Shown here in pieces: positions 59,347 through 64,000 of a DNA stretch of 64,000 bases. This stretch comes from Microtetraspora glauca (lineage in GTDB: Bacteria > Actinomycetota > Actinomycetes > Streptomycetales > Streptomycetaceae), in assembly GCA_000721275.1 (NCBI GenBank), contig JOFO01000007.1, forward strand, positions 124,001-188,000, written 5' to 3'. Position 1 is the first letter of the stretch, and each line of letters opens with the position of its first letter. The notes below the pieces were generated by a model. It had not been told where the DNA came from, did no database searches, and saw only the letters and a program-made list of their open reading frames with translations. Both the position numbers and the translations under genes were made by a program.

Positions 59347-59958
59347 ATGACTCCGCCACCCACTGGCCCCGTCTGCGCCGGCGCCTCGACGGCCGTCACC
59401 CGGCCCGCAGAGCGCACGGCCCCGCGCACGTCGCCGCGTCCGGGCCCGCGCCCGTTCGCGTACCCCTCGTTCTCCTCGTTCGTGAGGGCGCGCGGACCGC
59501 TGCTGCTGCGGACCGCCCGCTCGCTGACCGCGAACCCGAGCGACGCCGAGGACCTGCTCCAGACCGCGCTCGCCAAGACCTTCGTGGCCTGGGAGCGGAT
59601 CGAGGACCACCGGGCCCTCGACGGGTACGTGCGCCGGGCGCTGGTGAACACCCGCACCTCGCAGTGGCGCAAGCGCAAGGTCGACGAGTTCGTCTGCGAC
59701 GAGCTGCCCGAGCCCGCTGGCCTGCCCGAACCGGACCCGGCCGAGCGCCAGGTCCTGCACGACGCCATGTGGCGCGCCGTCATGCGGCTCCCCGAGCGGC
59801 AGCGGCAGATGGTCGTCCTGCGGTACTACGAGGACCTGAGCGAGGCGCAGACCGCCGAGCTGCTCGGGGTCTCCGTGGGGACGGTGAAGAGCGCGGTCTC
59901 CCGCGCCCTCGGCCGCCTCCGCGAGGACCCGGACCTCACGGCGGGCGTCGCGGCCTGA
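59347..59958 (+). CDS. SigE-family extracytoplasmic-function sigma factor
   Basis: This 203-residue ECF sigma factor has region 2 in SFVRARGPLLLRTARSLTANPSDAEDLLQTALAKTFVAWERIEDHRALDGYVRRALVNTRTSQWRKRKVDE. Region 4 is HDAMWRAVMRLPERQRQMVVLRYYEDLSEAQTAELLGVSVGTVKSAVSRALGRLRED. The FVRARGPLLLRTARSLT pattern places it in the Streptomyces SigE family that often lacks a zinc anti-sigma. No anti-sigma gene is adjacent. The N-terminal 40 residues are Pro/Arg-rich and not conserved. It lies between the steroid-type operon and the acyl-CoA ligase gene. Confidence 0.88.
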   Translation: MTPPPTGPVCAGASTAVTRPAERTAPRTSPRPGPRPFAYPSFSSFVRARGPLLLRTARSLTANPSDAEDLLQTALAKTFVAWERIEDHRALDGYVRRALVNTRTSQWRKRKVDEFVCDELPEPAGLPEPDPAERQVLHDAMWRAVMRLPERQRQMVVLRYYEDLSEAQTAELLGVSVGTVKSAVSRALGRLREDPDLTAGVAA

Positions 59959-60123
59959 GGGCGGGCGTCGCAGCCTCACCGCGGGTGTCTCGGCCCGACG
60001 GCCCGCGCCGTCAGCGGTGACGCCCCTGCCCGGCAGGTGAGGGGCGCCGGCCCTCCCCGGCGCCCCCTCCTCGCCGCTTCCGCCAGCGATCACTGGCAAT
60101 TTCCGTACTCCCGGGTAGTGACA

Positions 60124-60135
60124 TACCGCGCGGTA
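60124..60135. promoter_or_regulatory. 12-bp palindrome upstream of acyl-CoA ligase gene
   Basis: TACCGCGCGGTA is a perfect palindrome 58-69 bases before the GTG at 60193. It has the symmetry of TetR-family operators of fatty-acid genes in actinobacteria. The cognate regulator is not visible in the window. Confidence 0.4.
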
Positions 60136-60192
60136 CGTGCGCAGAATCTGCACATCCTTACTGCCACGTAGCGCCCACCGGGAGGACGCCCC

Positions 60193-61845
<1,653 letters not shown>

Positions 61846-61865
61846 CGGGACCGGAGCGGTGAAGC

Positions 61866-61896
61866 GGAGGGGAGGGTCGAAGCGACCCTCCCCTCC
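61866..61896. terminator. Strong bidirectional terminator
   Basis: A perfect 14-bp stem (GGAGGGGAGGGTCG at 61866-61879 and its complement at 61883-61896) has an AAG loop. It lies between convergent fadD-type and receiver-domain genes, two bases from the latter's stop. Confidence 0.88.
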
Positions 61897-61898
61897 CC

Positions 61899-64000
61899 TC
61901 AGTTGGTGCCGATCTTCGCCAGCAGGTCGACGATCCGGGCCTGGACCTCCGGGGTGTTGGCGCGCTCGGCGAGGAAGAGGACGGTCTCGCCGGAGGACAG
62001 CTCCGGCAGCTTCGCCTCGTCGAGGTCGGCCGAGGTGTAGACGACCAGCGGGGTGCGGTTGAGCTGTCCGTTCGCCCGCAGCCAGTCGATGATCCCGGCC
62101 CGCCGGCGGCGCACCTGCATGAGGTCCATGACCACCAGGTTCGGCCGGGTCTCACCGGCCAGCGCCACCGCCTCGCTGTCCGTGGCCGCCCGTACCACCT
62201 GCATCCCGCGCCGCTCCAGCGTGGCGGCGAGCGCGCCGGCGATGTGCTCGTTCTCCTCGATGACCAGGACCCGCGAGGGGTGCTGCTCGCTGTCGCGCGG
62301 CGCGAGCGCCTTGAGCAGGACGGCGGGATCGGCGCCGTACGCCTCCTCCCGGCCCGCCTGGCCGAGCCCGGCCGCGAGCAGCACCGGCACCTCGGCGGCG
62401 ACGGCCGCCTGCCGCAGCGACTGGAGCGCGGTCCGGGTGATCGGCCCGGTCAGCGGGTCGACGAAGAGCGCGGCCGGGAAGGCGGCGATCTGCGCGTCGA
62501 CCTCCTCGCGGGAGTGCACGATCACCGGCCGGTAGCCGCGGTCGCTCAGCGCCTGCTGGGTGGTGACGTCCGGCGCGGGCCAGACGAGCAGCCGGCGCGG
62601 GTTGTCGAGCGGCTCCGGGGGCAGTTCGTCGTCCACGGGCAGCGGGGTCGGCCGGTTGACGACCTCGACCGCGCCCCCGGGCCCGTCGAGCGGCTCGGGC
62701 CCCTCGGCGGAACCCTCCGCGGGCGCCCCTATCGCGTACGCGCGCCCCCGCCCCTCCGAGTCGGCGGCGGGCGCGGCGGGCACCGGCGCGGGAACAGGTC
62801 CGGGCATCGGTGCCGGAGCCGGTGCCGGGGCGGGCGGGTCGAGCTCCGGCGGCGTCGCGAGCTTGCGGCGGCGTCCCGAACCGCTCGACGGCGCGGCGAC
62901 GGGCGTCCCGGCCTGCGCCGGCGGCGCGAACGGCACGCCCTGCCCGAGCGTCCGCACACTGAACGCCCGCCCCTGCGTCGAGTCCTTCGGCACCGAGGCC
63001 GCGCCGGGCGCGGAAACGGGTGCGGGTGCGGGAGCGGCCTTGGCGTGCGGCATCGGCAGCTCGGGAGGCAGCGGTACGGAACCGGTGCCGGTCCCGTTCG
63101 CCGGCGTCGCGGTCGTCGGCGTCGGCGTCGTCGCCGTCGTCGCCGGAGTGGGCGGTACGACCCCGGGGGCGGCGCCCGGCACGAGACCGGCGGGCGGCAC
63201 CGGGCCGGCGGGGGCGGGCCCGGCCGGGGCGGGGTGCGGCTGCGGCGGCGTGTGGCCGGCCCCGGCGGCGACGTCCCGTACGGCCACGTGCCCCCGCTCC
63301 TCCGGTACGGCGGCGGGTGCGGCCTCCGGGCCGTCCTCGCGGTCGGTACCGGCCGGCGGCAGCGCGAATGGGGTCCGCGGGCCCGCCTCGGCCGCCGCCG
63401 CACGCTCCTGCGCGGCGGCGAGCGCACGGCGCCGGCGCCCGGTCGGACGCTCGCTCCCGCCCGGCTCGCCGTGCACGGCGACCACACCGCCCTGCGGCGC
63501 GGCCGGCAGAGCGGGCGCGGGGGTCGACGGTTCGACGGCGACGCCCTGCGGCGGCACGGCGGCACCGAGCGCGGCCCGCTCCTGGGCGCCCTCGGCGGCG
63601 GTCACCACGGAGCCCTCGGCCGGGCGGCCCCGGCGGCGTCCGGTCGGCTCGACGCCGGAGGACTGCTGGGCGGGGATCAGTTCGGCGGGTCCCGCGGCCT
63701 CTTCCGTACGGGCGCGGCGGCGTCCGCCACCGGTGGCCGGCAGGGCCATCGCCCCGGCACCGTCCTCCGGCGCCGTCGGGCTCTCCAGGAAGGCGTCGGT
63801 CGACGGGCGCCGGGCCCGGCGCCGGCCGGAACCGCCCGAGGTCCCGCCGTCCGCGGCACCGGACGGCTGCGCGGGCACCTCCGGCACCCCCGCCGGCGGC
63901 ACGGGCGCGCCTGCCGGCGGCACGGGCGCGCCCGCCGGAAGCCCAGGACCCCCCGCCGGAACCCCAGAGCCCCCCGGCGGCAGCCCGGGCATCCCGCCCG
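61899..64000 (-). CDS. Proline-rich protein with C-terminal receiver-like domain (partial, runs off right edge)
   Basis: This frame is open to the window end, with about 700 residues visible. The N-terminal visible part (about 450 residues) is low-complexity Pro/Ala/Gly with repeated Arg clusters ([19 protein letters not shown]). From about residue 470 come two ordered regions: RRLLVWPAPDVTTQQALSDRGYRPVIVHSREEVDAQIAAFPAALFVDPLTG and a response-regulator-like domain SRVLVIEENEHIAGALAATLERRGMQVVRAATDSEAVALAGETRPNLVVMDLMQVRRRRAGIIDWLRANGQLNRTPLVVYTSADL. In the latter the phospho-acceptor Asp (VVMDL) and Thr/Ser (VVYTSA) are kept but the first acidic pair reads EE. The upstream part may be a sensor kinase, as in long Streptomyces hybrid proteins; that is inference. 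Confidence 0.7.
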   Translation of the reverse strand, partial: GGMPGLPPGGSGVPAGGPGLPAGAPVPPAGAPVPPAGVPEVPAQPSGAADGGTSGGSGRRRARRPSTDAFLESPTAPEDGAGAMALPATGGGRRRARTEEAAGPAELIPAQQSSGVEPTGRRRGRPAEGSVVTAAEGAQERAALGAAVPPQGVAVEPSTPAPALPAAPQGGVVAVHGEPGGSERPTGRRRRALAAAQERAAAAEAGPRTPFALPPAGTDREDGPEAAPAAVPEERGHVAVRDVAAGAGHTPPQPHPAPAGPAPAGPVPPAGLVPGAAPGVVPPTPATTATTPTPTTATPANGTGTGSVPLPPELPMPHAKAAPAPAPVSAPGAASVPKDSTQGRAFSVRTLGQGVPFAPPAQAGTPVAAPSSGSGRRRKLATPPELDPPAPAPAPAPMPGPVPAPVPAAPAADSEGRGRAYAIGAPAEGSAEGPEPLDGPGGAVEVVNRPTPLPVDDELPPEPLDNPRRLLVWPAPDVTTQQALSDRGYRPVIVHSREEVDAQIAAFPAALFVDPLTGPITRTALQSLRQAAVAAEVPVLLAAGLGQAGREEAYGADPAVLLKALAPRDSEQHPSRVLVIEENEHIAGALAATLERRGMQVVRAATDSEAVALAGETRPNLVVMDLMQVRRRRAGIIDWLRANGQLNRTPLVVYTSADLDEAKLPELSSGETVLFLAERANTPEVQARIVDLLAKIGTN

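Overview
This window is very GC-rich actinobacterial chromosome, almost certainly Streptomyces and probably not far from the replication origin. The evidence is the GC-biased third codon positions, the frequent GTG starts and 4-base GTGA/ATGA gene overlaps, a perfect Rex operator in front of a cydA-cydB-cydCD operon, a parS-like 16-mer, and repeated DnaA-box-like 9-mers between genes. From memory, the gene order (LacI regulator, aminotransferase, cyd operon, lpd, serS, pheA, DyP peroxidase and copper genes, HtrA) resembles the S. coelicolor region near SCO3943-SCO3980. I could not run a search to confirm that.

Region 1 (1-12.4 kb) is respiration and sensing. It holds a LacI regulator, a HisC-type aminotransferase, a cyclophilin-fold protein, the cytochrome bd operon under Rex control, and a DevS/DosT-like GAF histidine kinase 20 bases downstream that keeps the heme-ligand histidine motif. 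Region 2 (12.4-28.2 kb) is mixed housekeeping. It holds two Cof-type HAD phosphatases, a luciferase-like oxidoreductase, the RNA 2'-phosphotransferase KptA, a MerR regulator, an EphD-like hydrolase/SDR fusion with an M24 peptidase, a four-gene ABC exporter operon, a CynX-type MFS transporter with its GntR regulator, dihydrolipoyl dehydrogenase and seryl-tRNA synthetase.

Region 3 (28.2-46.6 kb) begins with a 455-base gap carrying several DnaA boxes, then pheA. Next is a minus-strand copper-delivery operon (YcnI, Sco, PCuAC, CopCD, Tat-exported DyP peroxidase). After that come RsbW-type ATPases, a SpoIIE-type phosphatase, a proline peptidase, a degenerate prim-pol protein, a glycerophosphodiesterase and an HtrA protease.

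Region 4 (46.68-52.83 kb) is a compact integrated element of about 6.06 kb inserted in the 3' end of a tRNA-Ser(UGA) gene. It is bounded by 57-bp perfect direct repeats. It encodes a HUH-type RepSA-like initiator, a MerR/excisionase-type protein, a tyrosine integrase, an XRE-TPR regulator paired with an ABM-fold protein, and two small unknown proteins. No FtsK/TraSA transfer gene is present, so it looks like a minimal relative of the actinomycete integrative and conjugative elements (AICEs) that would need a helper to transfer.

Region 5 (52.9-64 kb) holds a macro-domain protein and a small secreted N/S/T-rich protein. These are followed by a tightly overlapped five-gene operon whose domain order and protein lengths match the mycobacterial igr (cholesterol side-chain) genes: two acyl-CoA dehydrogenases, two MaoC-type hydratase subunits (one fused to a DUF35 OB-fold) and an Ltp2-like thiolase. 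After the operon come a SigE-family sigma factor, an acyl-CoA ligase, and the C-terminal part of a large proline-rich protein ending in a receiver-like domain that runs off the right edge.
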